DNA of 64,000 bases, from contig NZ_BAFU01000064.1 in NCBI RefSeq assembly GCF_000308495.1, positions 1 through 64,000 of the forward strand. The letters are read 5' to 3'. This document shows, in pieces, positions 53,096 to 63,673 of this stretch. Under the pieces are notes generated by a model. It saw nothing but the letters and a program-made list of their open reading frames with translations, had not been told where the DNA came from and made no database searches. A program made the translations under genes and the position numbers. Positions within the stretch are counted from its first letter, which is position 1, and the number at the start of each line of letters is the position of its first letter. Source of the stretch: Nocardia brevicatena NBRC 12119. Its GTDB lineage: Bacteria > Actinomycetota > Actinomycetes > Mycobacteriales > Mycobacteriaceae.

Positions 53096-54253
53096 TCACG
53101 AGTTGGACAAGGCGGAACCGCCCACCATGCCGCGGGCATGGTCGCGCGCCCACGAGTCCGCGGCCAACACCTCCGCGAGCGAGGTGGGCTCGGTACGCCA
53201 ACCGTCGGCGGCGTCCACCGCCCGCTCGACCGTGCGCACGATATCCGGGAACCGGATCACACCGTCGAGGAACGCCTGCACCGCTACTTCGTTGGCCGCG
53301 TTGTACACCGCGGGTACGCATCCGCCCGCCATTCCCGCGCGCCGGGCCAGTTCGACCGCCGGGAACACCTCGTTGTCGACCGGTTCGAACGTCCAGGTGG
53401 CGGCGGTGCCGAAATCACAGGCCGCCGCGGCGCCGGGAACTCGATCGGGCCAACCCAGGGCCAGCGCGATGGGCAGTTTCATATCGGGCGGGCCGGCCTG
53501 AGCGAGGGTGGAGCCGTCGGTGAAGGTGACCATGGAGTGCACGATCGACTGCGGGTGCACGGTGACCTCGATGCGGTCGTAGCCGATACCGAACAGCAGG
53601 TGGGTTTCGATCAGTTCCAAACCCTTGTTCACCAACGACGCCGAGTTCAGCGTGTTCATCGGGCCCATCGACCAGGTGGGGTGGGCCTTGGCCTCATCCG
53701 GATTCACCTCGCGCAGCATCTGTGTCGTCCACCCTCGGAACGGCCCGCCCGAGGCGGTGAGGACCAGCCGGTCCACCTCCTCGGCCCGCCCGCCGCGCAG
53801 GCACTGGGCCAGCGCGGAATGCTCCGAATCGACCGGCACGATCTGGCCCGGCGCGGCGGCGTTCGTCACCAGCGATCCGCCCGCGACCAGCGACTCCTTG
53901 TTCGCCAGCGCCAACCGCGTGCCCGACTCCAGCGTCGCCAGCGTCGGCTCCAGCCCGAGCGAGCCCACCAGGGCGTTGAGTACCACATCCGCTTCCGTGC
54001 GCCGCACCAGTTCGGTCACCGCGCCCGGCCCGTTCAACTCCACCCCCAGCCGCTGCGCGGCGACGGGGTCGGCGACCGCGACATTTCCGGTGCCGATGGC
54101 GGCGATCTGCGCGGCGAGCAGATCGGTGTTCCCGCCGCGGGCGGCCAGACCCACGATCTCGAATCTGTCCGGGTTGGCGGCGATCACCTCGAGTGCCTGG
54201 GTTCCGATGGAACCGGTGCTGCCGAGCAGGAGGACTCTGCGGATGTGTGACAC
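53096..54253 (-). CDS. dxr: 1-deoxy-D-xylulose-5-phosphate reductoisomerase
   Basis: A 385-residue NADPH-dependent enzyme of the MEP pathway. The cofactor motif is [52 protein letters not shown] and [16 protein letters not shown]-type metal and substrate loops ([15 protein letters not shown]) follow, and [10 protein letters not shown] is intact. The GTG at 54253 ([11 protein letters not shown]) is the natural start. Homologue of Rv2870c, directly upstream of rip1. Confidence 0.96.
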   Translation of the reverse strand: MSHIRRVLLLGSTGSIGTQALEVIAANPDRFEIVGLAARGGNTDLLAAQIAAIGTGNVAVADPVAAQRLGVELNGPGAVTELVRRTEADVVLNALVGSLGLEPTLATLESGTRLALANKESLVAGGSLVTNAAAPGQIVPVDSEHSALAQCLRGGRAEEVDRLVLTASGGPFRGWTTQMLREVNPDEAKAHPTWSMGPMNTLNSASLVNKGLELIETHLLFGIGYDRIEVTVHPQSIVHSMVTFTDGSTLAQAGPPDMKLPIALALGWPDRVPGAAAACDFGTAATWTFEPVDNEVFPAVELARRAGMAGGCVPAVYNAANEVAVQAFLDGVIRFPDIVRTVERAVDAADGWRTEPTSLAEVLAADSWARDHARGMVGGSALSNS

Positions 54254-54370
54254 CAGCCCATTGTCACCGAACGGACCCCGCCGGGTCACCGACCCCGCCC
54301 CTGGTGGCTACGACGACCGGTCGTATGCCACGATATCGGCAGTATCCCGTTCTCTCGAGGAGGAGCGATC

Positions 54371-54634
54371 GTGTCCGCCACGGAACTCGAACCCGCCCAT
54401 GACCGCGTCGTCACCACCGTGGACCCTGCCGAGGTTCCGTCGGCGGCGTGGGGCTGGAGCGGCGAGTCCCGCCGCACCTTCCAGGTCGCGGGTTGGTTCG
54501 TGGTCATCGCCCTGCTGGGCATGCTCATCGGCAACCACCAGGGCAATGTGGAGAATTACTTCCTCGTCGGCTTCGCCGCGCTACTCGCGATCATCCTGAT
54601 CCGCGATTCCGTCCTGCGCCGCAGGCCACGCTGA
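54371..54634 (+). CDS. DUF2631 small membrane protein
   Basis: An 87-residue protein of the DUF2631 family, restricted to Mycobacteriales and relatives. A Glu/Pro-rich cytoplasmic head with the conserved PSAAWGWSGESRRTFQ precedes two membrane helices (VAGWFVVIALLGMLIGNH and YFLVGFAALLAIILI) and a basic tail. The GTG at 54371 follows GAGGAGCGAT. It is divergent from dxr, as in mycobacteria. Function unknown. Confidence 0.88.
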   Translation: MSATELEPAHDRVVTTVDPAEVPSAAWGWSGESRRTFQVAGWFVVIALLGMLIGNHQGNVENYFLVGFAALLAIILIRDSVLRRRPR

Positions 54635-54758
54635 ACCGCGCCGAGCGGCCGGGCAACATTCCCACTCGCCACAACGACCCTGTGTGCCCGGTCCCGCTGT
54701 TGCCCGGATTCCGATTCACGACGGTGACCAACCTCAACGGCCAAGGCAACCAAGAAGT

Positions 54759-54790
54759 TTCGGTTCGATAAGACTTCGGTTCGATAAGAC
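54759..54790 (+). repeat. Two tandem copies of a 16-bp repeat
   Basis: TTCGGTTCGATAAGAC occurs twice head to tail (54759-54774, 54775-54790) in the gap between the DUF2631 gene and the convergent LuxR gene. It has no coding role; it could be a duplicated regulatory element or replication slippage. Confidence 0.8.
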
Positions 54791-54898
54791 ATGGTCTTGC
54801 GGTGTTCGAAACCGCGTACATGGAGTTCGTGCCAAAGGCGCCGCCGAAGGTGGCCGGACCGTTAGCAGCAACTATTGATAAGCACAGCGAGGACAACG

Positions 54899-57505
54899 CT
54901 ACTTTTTTCGGCTCTTTCGGTTGTCGGGTTGTCGCGCGGCCTCGATGCGGACTTCGTCGATGGTGTCGCGCGGGATATGTTCGATGGTGTCCTCGCGGGA
55001 CACGACCGCCAGTTTCCGCAGGATGGCGGTGATCTGCGCATCGATGGTCCGGATGGATTTCCCGCGGCGGGCGGCGATGGCGGGATTGGTCCAGCCGGCC
55101 GCGGCCAGGACCGCAACCTCTCGTTCGGCCTGGGTCAAGTCGTGCCAACGGGAGACGAACCCGCGTCCGGCCGAGTGATCATTCGATGGGGTATCGATGG
55201 TGAAGGTGCCCAGGACGAGCCGTTGTGTCTCGTTGTACTCGGGGCGCAAGCGCCTGCCACGCGCTTCCGCCGTGGTGTATACGTCGGACCCCAGTATCCG
55301 ATGGGCAACCGCGACGGCCTCGACGGACTTGGCGATCAAGTGGCTCATCGCATTGGCGACAAGGCCGAATTTGTCGGCCATGGCCGCCGTTCCCCCCGCG
55401 AGATGGGCGATCTCGGTGGCAAGGTCCGCCAACCTGGCATGGTCGGGGTGATCGGCGGCCAGGAGGTCGGTGATCAGGCGTGCCAACGTCCAGATACGAA
55501 TCTGCACGGCCCACATCCCCACCCACCGGTCACCGACGGTGAGCTGATAGGCCAGCGAGGACCGCTCCAGCTCCAACGCCTCGACAGGATCACCGTGCCA
55601 GGTCAAAGCGATCGCCCGTGTGAGCTCGGCCCAGGATTTCTCCCGCGGTGTACCGGGAGTATCGACACGCTCGTAGTAACGTTGGGTGAGCTCCCGGGAT
55701 TGCTCGGCGGTCCCCAGGAGACCCGCCGTGAAGGCGACATGCAGTTCCTCGTACGCCGCCGGACCATAATTTCTCTCGGCGAGGAATTTGTCTCGGGCGC
55801 GCAAGAACACATCGAGGGCACGAATATCGTTGTGGACGAGCAGTAATTCCTGCCCCCACATGTGTTCGACGGGAGCAGGGAGGCCGATATCCGTCTCGGG
55901 GGCGTCCCGCCAGGTCGCTCTGATCTCCGGGTCCTCTATGCAGGCGGCGACACAGCCCTCGAGTATCTGTCCGGCCTCCCTCTGATCGCCCTGAATCAGG
56001 GCGAGTCCGGAGAGGGCTGCCATGCCCGCAACCTGGAGTGCGGTGGGGCGAGTGCCCAGTGCACGGGTAGCGTTCAGGCAACGTTCGGTCCAGTTGCGCA
56101 TTTCTCGTACCGACCCGTTGACATAATTCTGCATGGTGAACAGTCCGATACAGATTTCCAGGCCGAGTGATGCACGGGCAGGAGTGGTGAGGCCGGTCTC
56201 GAGTGCGGTCAGAGTATCGGCCCACACTGTTCGGACCCAGCTCATGAGGTTCTGTCCCTCGGAGATCGGCCAGGAGGTGGCGGCGTCACAGATTTTGTCC
56301 CGGTAGTACCGCAAGTGCCGGTCGGCGAGGCGGGCAGGCTCGTCCATCCCGGCGTGGCCGCGTTGCCGCAGCCGGTCCTGGGCATACACCCGCAGGCTTT
56401 CCAGCAGGGCGTACCGCATCGTGGTCGATGTCCGGTGCACCGATACCAGCGCGTGATCGACGAGCCGGTCGAGCAGATCCTCGATTTCGTCTCGAGCCAA
56501 GGCCACACCCACGTCGGTCCGGTCCTCGATCGACTCGTCGTCGCTGCAGATGGCCTCGATGGCCTCCAGGTCGGCACCGACATCCACCGGCGCGTCCGGG
56601 TCGGCAGTGTCGGAGCCGGTGTGATAGCCCGCGGCGAAGACCGACAGACGCTCGAACAGCAGGCGCTCTTTTTCCGTGCACAACTCATAGGACCAGGTGA
56701 TGGCGTCACCGACCCCGTAATGGCGGGGCTCGACTCCCGCGCGAACACTGCGCGGCCACCGCAGTCGGGCATCGTCGGCCCGTCCGGTGAGCCCGCTCAA
56801 CACCAGCGCGGGTGGCTGATGTCGCAACCGGGCGGCCGCCAACTGGATGTAGAGGGGATGATTGTGCAACCGGCGACAGATCTTGGCGGCGGTCCGCATC
56901 TGATCCTTCCCGGCAAGCAGGTATCCGGTGAGTTCGGCGCGGCGGCGGAACAGAAGCGATGCCTGCTGGTCGGTCAACGGTGGAACCGGGACGAGGTATT
57001 CGTCGGCCCAGCCGATCGGCTCGCGACTGGTGGCCAGCACGGTCAACTCCGGTACCACCTCGAGCAGGTCGGCGACCACACTCGCCACACCGGTGAGCAC
57101 ATGCTCACAGTTGTCGAACACCAATACGGTGTGGGGTACGCGTCCGGTCGGGCCGGTGCGGGTGAAGGCATCGATGAGCGCATCCCAGGTCGACCGCCCC
57201 GAGAAGTCACCGTCGATCACCGCATGAGCGATCTCCTCCTCCACCGCCGTGGACCCCGACCCCCTGGGCAAACGCGCGAGCCGCACCCAGAACACCGACG
57301 ACTGCCCGGCCGAGCCCCGACGAAAGTCACGCACGACCTCGGCGGCCAGTCGGGTCTTCCCGATCCCACCCGCCCCGGTCAGGGTTATCAATCGGGCCGT
57401 ACCCAGCAGCAGCGTCCTGATCTCCTGCAACTCCCGCTCCCGACCCACAAAGGTGAGATCGGGTGCCGGTAGGCCACCGACACGGCCACGCGGCGATGCT
57501 TCCAC
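54899..57505 (-). CDS. NB-ARC ATPase/LuxR family transcriptional regulator
   Basis: An 868-residue signal-integrating regulator. The N-terminal ATPase has Walker A GAGGIGKT (44-51), Walker B HTVLVFDNCEHVL and sensor ATSREPIGW. A winged-helix/TPR-like middle includes MRYALLESLRVYAQDRLRQRG. The C-terminus has a LuxR-type HTH (about 790-850; LTQAEREVAVLAAAGWTNP and IRTIDAQITAILRKL) and a basic end. No cognate gene is adjacent: the flanking DUF2631 and rlmN genes are conserved core genes, so this looks like a lineage-specific insertion. The effector is unknown. Confidence 0.9.
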   Translation of the reverse strand: MEASPRGRVGGLPAPDLTFVGRERELQEIRTLLLGTARLITLTGAGGIGKTRLAAEVVRDFRRGSAGQSSVFWVRLARLPRGSGSTAVEEEIAHAVIDGDFSGRSTWDALIDAFTRTGPTGRVPHTVLVFDNCEHVLTGVASVVADLLEVVPELTVLATSREPIGWADEYLVPVPPLTDQQASLLFRRRAELTGYLLAGKDQMRTAAKICRRLHNHPLYIQLAAARLRHQPPALVLSGLTGRADDARLRWPRSVRAGVEPRHYGVGDAITWSYELCTEKERLLFERLSVFAAGYHTGSDTADPDAPVDVGADLEAIEAICSDDESIEDRTDVGVALARDEIEDLLDRLVDHALVSVHRTSTTMRYALLESLRVYAQDRLRQRGHAGMDEPARLADRHLRYYRDKICDAATSWPISEGQNLMSWVRTVWADTLTALETGLTTPARASLGLEICIGLFTMQNYVNGSVREMRNWTERCLNATRALGTRPTALQVAGMAALSGLALIQGDQREAGQILEGCVAACIEDPEIRATWRDAPETDIGLPAPVEHMWGQELLLVHNDIRALDVFLRARDKFLAERNYGPAAYEELHVAFTAGLLGTAEQSRELTQRYYERVDTPGTPREKSWAELTRAIALTWHGDPVEALELERSSLAYQLTVGDRWVGMWAVQIRIWTLARLITDLLAADHPDHARLADLATEIAHLAGGTAAMADKFGLVANAMSHLIAKSVEAVAVAHRILGSDVYTTAEARGRRLRPEYNETQRLVLGTFTIDTPSNDHSAGRGFVSRWHDLTQAEREVAVLAAAGWTNPAIAARRGKSIRTIDAQITAILRKLAVVSREDTIEHIPRDTIDEVRIEAARQPDNRKSRKK

Positions 57506-57656
57506 GATACAAAAGGATAATGTATTGCATCCGACGCCGATACAGCCGAATAAATTAGGGTCCGCTCGATTGTTGTGTCACTATTTTACGGTAGGCGCGA
57601 TCGGGGCGAAGCTGGACCCATTACCATCTCTTATCGAGAACCACCGGCCCCAGCTT

Positions 57657-58766
57657 CTATTCCGCTGCCGCCAACTGTCCGCAGGCGGCCGCGATGTCCT
57701 GACCACGAGTGTCACGCACGGTGCATGGCACTCTCTGGGCCTGCACCCGCCGCACGAATTCCCACTCGACGGATTTCGGGCTGGCGTCCCATTTGCTGCC
57801 CGGCGTCGGATTCAGCGGGATCAGATTCACATGCACCCGCGAGCCCAGTGCCTTGTGCAGCTTCGCACCGAGCATATCCGCACGCCAGGGCTGGTCGTTG
57901 ATATCCCGGATGAGCGCATACTCTACCGAGACCCGGCGGCCGGTCCGGTCCGCGTAATATCGCGCCGCATCGAGGACCTCGGTGACCGGCCAACGATTGT
58001 TCACCGGTACCAGGGTGTCGCGCAGTTCGTCGTCGGGGGTGTGCAGCGACACCGCCAGGGTCACCGACAGTCTCTCATCGGCGAGTTTCCGGATGGCCGG
58101 CGCCAGCCCAACCGTGGAGACCACGACATTGCGCTGGGAGATACCCAGGCCGTCCGGTGCGGGAGAGGTGATACGGCGCACCGCGTTCACCACCCGCTTG
58201 TAGTTGGCCAGTGGCTCCCCCATCCCCATGAACACGATATTCGACAGCCGTCCCGGCCCGCCCGCGACCTCGCCGTCGCGCAGCGCGGCGGCAGCGGCGC
58301 GTACCTGGTCGACGATCTCCGCAGTGGACAGGTTGCGGTTCAGCCCGCCCTGACCGGTCGCGCAGAAGGGGCACGCCATACCGCATCCGGCCTGGCTGGA
58401 GATGCACAGGGTGGCCCGGTCCGGATAGCGCATGAGCACGCTTTCCAGTAGGGTGCCGTCGCCGGCGCGCCACAGCGTCTTGCGGGTTTCACCGCCGTCG
58501 CAGACCACATGCCGCACCGGGGTGAGCAGCGGCGGGAACAATGCCTCGGCGACCGCGGTACGCACGGTCGCGGGTAGATCGGTCATCCGCTCCGGGTCGG
58601 CCTGGAGCCGTCCGTAGTATTGGCGCGCGATCTGATCGGCCCGGAACGTGGGCAGCCCGAGTTCGGCCATGGCGGCACGGCGGCCGTCGGCGTCGAGGTC
58701 GGCGAGGTGGCGGGGCGGCATCCCGCGGCGCGGGGCGTCGAATACCAGGGGCAGGGAGACGGTCAT
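57657..58766 (-). CDS. rlmN: Dual-specificity 23S rRNA/tRNA methyltransferase RlmN
   Basis: A 369-residue radical SAM enzyme methylating C2 of adenosine 2503 in 23S rRNA and adenosine 37 in some tRNAs. The [4Fe-4S] motif is [33 protein letters not shown] and [17 protein letters not shown] follow, and [18 protein letters not shown] carries the catalytic C-terminal Cys. ATG 58766 matches the mycobacterial start (Rv2880c). The longer open frame to 59120 has no similarity. Confidence 0.95.
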   Translation of the reverse strand: MTVSLPLVFDAPRRGMPPRHLADLDADGRRAAMAELGLPTFRADQIARQYYGRLQADPERMTDLPATVRTAVAEALFPPLLTPVRHVVCDGGETRKTLWRAGDGTLLESVLMRYPDRATLCISSQAGCGMACPFCATGQGGLNRNLSTAEIVDQVRAAAAALRDGEVAGGPGRLSNIVFMGMGEPLANYKRVVNAVRRITSPAPDGLGISQRNVVVSTVGLAPAIRKLADERLSVTLAVSLHTPDDELRDTLVPVNNRWPVTEVLDAARYYADRTGRRVSVEYALIRDINDQPWRADMLGAKLHKALGSRVHVNLIPLNPTPGSKWDASPKSVEWEFVRRVQAQRVPCTVRDTRGQDIAAACGQLAAAE

Positions 58767-58898
58767 AGTGCTTCCAGTGTCCCATCTCGACCGGCGTGGC
58801 CGACGGCACATCCCGCCCCGCGCGGGTCCGCATTCGAATCCGCGCACCCCACGGAGGAAATCCGTGCACCGTTGATAGCAATAAGCGATTATCGGTAT

Positions 58899-59252
58899 AT
58901 GACTTCCCCCGCTGATCGACCGCATGAACCCGGCACGTATCCCGCGGGCAAACCGGCGCCCGACCGGCCCGTCACCCCCGGCCGGCCCACGGTACGCCCC
59001 CGTAGAGGCGTGCAACGGACCAAAACCGGCTACACCTGGGTCGGTCTGGTGCTCGCCGCGCTGCTGGGCATCCTGGTGCTGTCCTTCATCCTGCAAAACC
59101 TGGACAATGTGGACCTCCACCTGCTGTTCTGGGATTTCTCCCTACCGCTCGGTGTCACGGTGCTGCTGTCGGTGATCGTCGGCGTTCTGCTCACGGCACT
59201 CGTCGGCGGGGTGCGGATCATGCAGCTGCGCCGCGCCGCCAAACGGGGGTGA
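58899..59252 (+). CDS. LapA-domain small membrane protein
   Basis: A 117-residue protein with a Pro-rich basic cytoplasmic head (about 1-43) and a LapA (DUF1049) domain of two membrane helices ([21 protein letters not shown] and [19 protein letters not shown]) around [19 protein letters not shown] short basic tail follows. LapA proteins are small inner-membrane proteins linked in E. coli to lipopolysaccharide regulation; the role in actinobacteria is unknown. ATG 58899 lacks a Shine-Dalgarno sequence. Divergent from rlmN. Confidence 0.82.
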   Translation: MTSPADRPHEPGTYPAGKPAPDRPVTPGRPTVRPRRGVQRTKTGYTWVGLVLAALLGILVLSFILQNLDNVDLHLLFWDFSLPLGVTVLLSVIVGVLLTALVGGVRIMQLRRAAKRG

Positions 59253-59273
59253 CCCGCGGCCGACGCGGCGACC

Positions 59274-60197
59274 TCAGATGAGGGTGCTCAGCACCAGCCA
59301 GGACACGAAGGCCGACGGCAGCATCGAATCGAGGCGGTCCATGATGCCGCCGTGCCCGGGCAGCATGGTGCCCATGTCCTTGATGCCCAGATCGCGCTTG
59401 ATCTGCGATTCGATCAGATCCCCGACGGTCGCGACCAGCACCAGGCCGACACCGAGCAGCACGCCGATCATCGAATTGGCGTCCAACAGCAGGGTTACGG
59501 TGAGCAGACCGCCGATAATGGTGAAAACCAGCGACCCGCAGAGCCCCTCCCACGACTTCTTCGGACTGATCGCCGGCACCATCGGATGTCTGCCGAACAA
59601 CACTCCGGCGACATAGCCGCCCACATCCGAGCAGACCACCAGAATCATGAAGGTCAGCACCCGCAGATTGCCGTTCGGCTCCAGCAACAACAGGACCGCG
59701 AACGAGGCCAGCAGCGGAATCCAGGCCAGGGCGAAAACGGTGATCCCGATGTCCCGCAGGAAATTCCTGGGCGCGGTGCGCAGCCCATGGTCGAACAGCC
59801 GCCACACCATGCAGACCAGCACGGTCGCCGCGAAGGCACCCGCGACGCCGACCGCGCCGAACGGCCAGCCCAACCAGACCATGGCCTGACCGCCGAGGAT
59901 CACCGGAATCCGGGGCACCAGCACATCGGCCTCGCGCAGCCGTTTGGCGACCTCCCAGGTTGCCACGGCGATCGCCACCGCGACCACGCCGATGAATACC
60001 TCGGGCACGAACAACAGGATCGCGATCAGCGAAAGCCCGAGTCCGAACCCGACGGCCAATGCCGCGGGTAGGTTGCGTCCGGCCCGGGAACCGGACGGCA
60101 CTGCGGCCGCCGTTTCGCCGGGGTGTGCCGGCACCGGTTCGGATATGCCGTCGGCCGGCGCCCGACCCACACCGGTCGCGGCGGTGTTCTCGGCCAC
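59274..60197 (-). CDS. cdsA: Phosphatidate cytidylyltransferase
   Basis: A 307-residue membrane enzyme making CDP-diacylglycerol from phosphatidic acid and CTP, the precursor of phosphatidylinositol and cardiolipin. About eight membrane helices are predicted. The signature at the C-terminus is complete: SPKKSWEG, then ESQIKRDLGIKDMGTMLPGH and GGIMDRLDSMLPSAF. I chose GTG 60197 because it matches the length of mycobacterial CdsA; TTG 60215 or the GTG near 60299 are alternatives. It is 139 bases downstream of frr, conserved order. Confidence 0.93.
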   Translation of the reverse strand: MAENTAATGVGRAPADGISEPVPAHPGETAAAVPSGSRAGRNLPAALAVGFGLGLSLIAILLFVPEVFIGVVAVAIAVATWEVAKRLREADVLVPRIPVILGGQAMVWLGWPFGAVGVAGAFAATVLVCMVWRLFDHGLRTAPRNFLRDIGITVFALAWIPLLASFAVLLLLEPNGNLRVLTFMILVVCSDVGGYVAGVLFGRHPMVPAISPKKSWEGLCGSLVFTIIGGLLTVTLLLDANSMIGVLLGVGLVLVATVGDLIESQIKRDLGIKDMGTMLPGHGGIMDRLDSMLPSAFVSWLVLSTLI

Positions 60198-60335
60198 GAT
60201 TGTCCCGTCGCTCAACTCGTCGTTCCGTTCGTCCCACCCGGTAGGCCCTCGGACCGCGTCCGACCGGCGGCGTTCACCCTGCCTTGTCCGATCGCACACG
60301 GCTACCGCCCGGACCCGTCGACGCCGCTGCCGGCA

Positions 60336-60893
60336 TCAGACCTCGAGCAGTTCGGCTTCCTTGTGCTTGACCAGCTCGTCGACCTGACCGACATACTTCG
60401 CCGTGGTCTTGTCCAGTTCCTTCTCGGCGCGCCCGACCTCGTCCTCGCCGGCCTCGCCGTCCTTCTGAATCCGGGATAGTTCGTCCATGGCCTTGCGCCG
60501 CACGTTGCGGATCGCGACCTTGGCGTCCTCGCCCTTCTGTCTGGCCTGCTTGGCCAGCTCACGGCGCCGCTCCTCGGTGAGTTGCGGGACCGTGATACGG
60601 AGAATATCGCCGTTGTTGGTGGGATTGACACCGAGGTCGGAGTTACGAATCGCGGTCTCGATCGCGGACAGCTGCGACTGCTCGTACGGCTTCACCACCA
60701 CCATCCGCGGTTCCGGCACGGTGATACTCGACATCTGCGTAATGGGGGTCGGTGCCCCGTAGTAGTCGACGACGACCCTGGCGAACATGCCCGGGTTCGC
60801 GCGCCCGGTGCGGATGGTGCCGAGATCGTCCTTCGCCACCGAGACGGCTTTCTCCATCTTCTCCTCGGCGTCGAAGAGCGCTTCTTCAATCAC
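60336..60893 (-). CDS. frr: Ribosome recycling factor
   Basis: A 185-residue protein that, with EF-G, splits the post-termination ribosome. The first helix ([23 protein letters not shown]), the hinge [10 protein letters not shown], the PLTQMSSI-like [16 protein letters not shown] block and the C-terminal helix ending [11 protein letters not shown] are typical. GTG 60893 has GGAGGAAACGGTC upstream and gives the standard length. Homologue of Rv2882c, 51 bases downstream of pyrH. Confidence 0.96.
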   Translation of the reverse strand: MIEEALFDAEEKMEKAVSVAKDDLGTIRTGRANPGMFARVVVDYYGAPTPITQMSSITVPEPRMVVVKPYEQSQLSAIETAIRNSDLGVNPTNNGDILRITVPQLTEERRRELAKQARQKGEDAKVAIRNVRRKAMDELSRIQKDGEAGEDEVGRAEKELDKTTAKYVGQVDELVKHKEAELLEV

Positions 60894-60944
60894 GACCGTT
60901 TCCTCCACAGCGTCGTCATCGTCATGATCCGCGGGCCCGCGGCG

Positions 60945-61673
60945 TCAGGAACGAACCAATGTGCCGATCTTCTCACCGGCGACCGCCCGAGCGATATTGC
61001 CTTTGGTCAACAAATTGAACACCAGGATCGGCATCTGGTTGTCCATACACAGGCTGAAAGCCGTCGCGTCGGCGACCTTCAGGTCACGCTCGATCACCTC
61101 TTTATGGGTGATCTCGGAGAACATGGTGGCGTCCGGCTCCACCCGCGGGTCGGCGCTGAACACCCCGTCGACGGCCTTGGCCATCAGGACCACCTCGGCG
61201 CCGATCTCCAGGGCGCGCTGCGCGGCGGTCGTGTCGGTGGAGAAGTAGGGCATGCCCATACCGGCCCCGAAGATGACCACCCGACCCTTCTCCAGATGCC
61301 GTTTGGCGCGCAGCGGCAAATACGGTTCGGCCACCTGGCCCATGGTGATGGCGGTCTGCACCCGGGTGTCCACTCCCTGTTTCTGCAGGAAGTCCTGGAG
61401 CGCGAGACTGTTCATCACGGTGCCGAGCATGCCCATGTAATCCGAACGCGCCCGCTCGAGCCCGCGTTCCTCGAGTTCGGCGCCACGGAAGAAGTTCCCG
61501 CCGCCGATCACCACGGCCACCTGCACCCCGGTCGCGACGACCTCGGCGATCTGCTCGGCCACCATCTGCACGACATCGGGGTCCAGACCCACCTTCCCGC
61601 CGCCGAACATCTCGCCACCGAGTTTGAGCAATACCCGGCGATATCCTGGTCGGTCGGTCCCCGGGTGGGTCAT
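60945..61673 (-). CDS. pyrH: Uridylate kinase
   Basis: A 242-residue hexameric UMP kinase of the amino-acid kinase fold. [12 protein letters not shown] (phosphate loop), [30 protein letters not shown] and the allosteric [23 protein letters not shown] segment are conserved. ATG 61673 follows GAAGGAGG. The short N-terminal [12 protein letters not shown] extension is usual in actinobacteria. Homologue of Rv2883c. A terminator-like hairpin separates it from tsf upstream. Confidence 0.96.
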   Translation of the reverse strand: MTHPGTDRPGYRRVLLKLGGEMFGGGKVGLDPDVVQMVAEQIAEVVATGVQVAVVIGGGNFFRGAELEERGLERARSDYMGMLGTVMNSLALQDFLQKQGVDTRVQTAITMGQVAEPYLPLRAKRHLEKGRVVIFGAGMGMPYFSTDTTAAQRALEIGAEVVLMAKAVDGVFSADPRVEPDATMFSEITHKEVIERDLKVADATAFSLCMDNQMPILVFNLLTKGNIARAVAGEKIGTLVRS

Positions 61674-61827
61674 CGGTGGGCGCCTCCTTCGGCGATCGGC
61701 ATGGTCTGTACGGACGCAGTGAGCATGGGTTCGGCAAAGCCGCCGTTATCAGCGGCCTCTATCCTGCCCTACCCGCCTCGGCGGGCGGCAGAAGACCCCC
61801 GGATCGGCTTCCGGGGACCGGAACACA

Positions 61828-61865
61828 CCGAGGCCCTCGCCGCGATGTCACGGCGAGGGCCTCGG
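61828..61865. terminator. Hairpin terminator downstream of tsf
   Basis: CCGAGGCCCTCGCCG (61828-61842), loop CGATGTCA, and the exact complement (61851-61865) form a perfect 15-bp stem eight bases past the tsf stop. There is no U-tract. It should end or reduce rpsB-tsf transcription before pyrH. Confidence 0.8.
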
Positions 61866-61873
61866 TACACGGA

Positions 61874-62698
61874 TCAGGCCTGTCCGACCTCGAACCGGGC
61901 GAAGCGGGTGACGGTCGCCCCGGCCTCGTCCAGCAGAGCCTTGACGGTCTTCTTGCTGTCGGTCACCGATGGCTGTTCCAGCAGGACCACATCCTTGAAG
62001 AAGCCGTTGAGCCGGCCTTCGGTGATCTTCGGCAGGGCGGCCTCGGGCTTGCCCTCCTCGCGCGCGGTCTGCTCGGCGATACGCCGCTCGTTCTCGACGA
62101 TATCGGCGGGGACCTCGTCGCGGGTGACGTACTTGGCCTTCAGCGCGGCAACCTGCATGGCGGCGCCACGGGCGGCCTCGGCGGCGGCGTCTCCCTCACC
62201 GGTGTACTCCACCAGCACGCCCACGGCGGGCGGCAGGTCGGAGGCACGCTTGTGCAGGTAGGTGGCGACCGGACCGTCCAGCGATACCACGCGGCGCAGT
62301 TCCAGCTTCTCACCGATCTTGGCCGCCAGCGCCTGCAGCTCCTCTTCGGCGGTCCGACCGTCCACCTGGACGGCCTTGAGAGCATCGACATCGGCCGGCT
62401 TAACGGCGGCGGCAGCGGTGACGATCTTCTCGGCCAGCGCCTGGAACTCGGCGTTCTTGGCGACGAAGTCGGTCTCGGAGTTGATCTCGATCATCACACC
62501 GTTCTCGGCGATGACCAGACCCTCGGCGGTGGTGCGCTCGGCCCGCTTGCCGACGTCCTTGGCGCCCTTGATCCGCAGCAGCTCGACAGCCTTGTCGAAA
62601 TCGCCGTCGGTCTCGGCCAGCGCGTTCTTGCAGTCCATCATTCCGGAGCCGGTGAGCTCCCGCAGCCGCTTCACGTCAGCGGCGGTGTAGTTCGCCAT
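61874..62698 (-). CDS. tsf: Elongation factor Ts
   Basis: A 274-residue guanine nucleotide exchange factor for EF-Tu. The N-terminal UBA-like domain ([27 protein letters not shown] split across 1-27) and [23 protein letters not shown] are diagnostic. [15 protein letters not shown] follows, and the C-terminal dimerisation region ends [12 protein letters not shown] 62698 has GAAGGAGG. It pairs with rpsB upstream, 147 bases away, as in nearly all bacteria. Confidence 0.97.
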   Translation of the reverse strand: MANYTAADVKRLRELTGSGMMDCKNALAETDGDFDKAVELLRIKGAKDVGKRAERTTAEGLVIAENGVMIEINSETDFVAKNAEFQALAEKIVTAAAAVKPADVDALKAVQVDGRTAEEELQALAAKIGEKLELRRVVSLDGPVATYLHKRASDLPPAVGVLVEYTGEGDAAAEAARGAAMQVAALKAKYVTRDEVPADIVENERRIAEQTAREEGKPEAALPKITEGRLNGFFKDVVLLEQPSVTDSKKTVKALLDEAGATVTRFARFEVGQA

Positions 62699-62845
62699 CG
62701 GTGGCGAGCCTCCTTCGAGAAAGTTCGGGTACCGGTCGGCGGTGGTCACGACTCGTCGAGCCGCGTCCACCGCCTCGAGACGTTCGATCCACGGCGCTCA
62801 CACTGTCGGAAACCGGTGAACGCCGCTCCGACAACGGGTTACGAC

Positions 62846-63673
62846 TCAGGCCTCGGCCGGGGTCTCGGTTTGCGCGTCGGACGGAGCCTCGGTGCCCGGG
62901 GCGGCCTGCGCCAGCAGCTCCTGCTCCCACTCCGGCAGCGGCTCGGCCGCGCCGGCCTCCGGCTTCTCGTCGGCGCCGGAGCGGCCCGCCCGGGCCTGCA
63001 CACCCTCGGCCACCGCCGAGGCGACGACCTTGGTGAGCAGCGCGGCGGAGCGAATCGCGTCGTCGTTACCCGGGATCGGGTAGTCGACCAGGTCGGGATC
63101 ACAGTTGGTGTCCAGGATCGCGATGACGGGGATGTTCAGCTTGCGGGCCTCACCGACGGCGATGTGCTCCTTGTTGGTGTCGACGACCCAGATGGCCGAG
63201 GGCACCTTCTGCATATCCCGGATACCGCCGAGGGTGCGGTCCAATTTGTTCATCTCACGCGTGAGCATGAGGATTTCCTTCTTGGTACGCCCCTCGAAGC
63301 CACCGGTCTGCTCCATGGCCTCGAGTTCCTTGAGGCGCTGCAGCCGCTTGTGCACGGTGGAGAAGTTGGTGAGCATGCCACCCAGCCAGCGCTGGTTGAC
63401 ATAAGGCATCCCGACCCGAGTGGCCTCGGCCGCGATCGACTCCTGGGCCTGCTTCTTGGTACCGACGAACAGCACGGTGCCGCCGTGGGCCACGGTTTCC
63501 TTGACGAACTCGTAGGCCTTGTCGATGTAGGTCAGCGTCTGCTGCAGATCGATGATGTAGATGCCGTTGCGGTCGGTGAAGATGAACCGCTTCATCTTCG
63601 GGTTCCAGCGACGGGTCTGGTGTCCGAAGTGCGCGCCGCTGTCGAGCAGCTGCTTCATGGTTACGACAGCCAT
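62846..63673 (-). CDS. rpsB: 30S ribosomal protein S2
   Basis: A 275-residue ribosomal protein. [27 protein letters not shown] contains the S2 signature, and [52 protein letters not shown] and the YPIPGNDDA segment are intact. The Ala/Glu-rich tail after about 230 is an actinobacterial extension. ATG 63673 starts the domain; open codons to 63859 are unrelated. First gene of the rpsB-tsf unit. Confidence 0.97.
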   Translation of the reverse strand: MAVVTMKQLLDSGAHFGHQTRRWNPKMKRFIFTDRNGIYIIDLQQTLTYIDKAYEFVKETVAHGGTVLFVGTKKQAQESIAAEATRVGMPYVNQRWLGGMLTNFSTVHKRLQRLKELEAMEQTGGFEGRTKKEILMLTREMNKLDRTLGGIRDMQKVPSAIWVVDTNKEHIAVGEARKLNIPVIAILDTNCDPDLVDYPIPGNDDAIRSAALLTKVVASAVAEGVQARAGRSGADEKPEAGAAEPLPEWEQELLAQAAPGTEAPSDAQTETPAEA

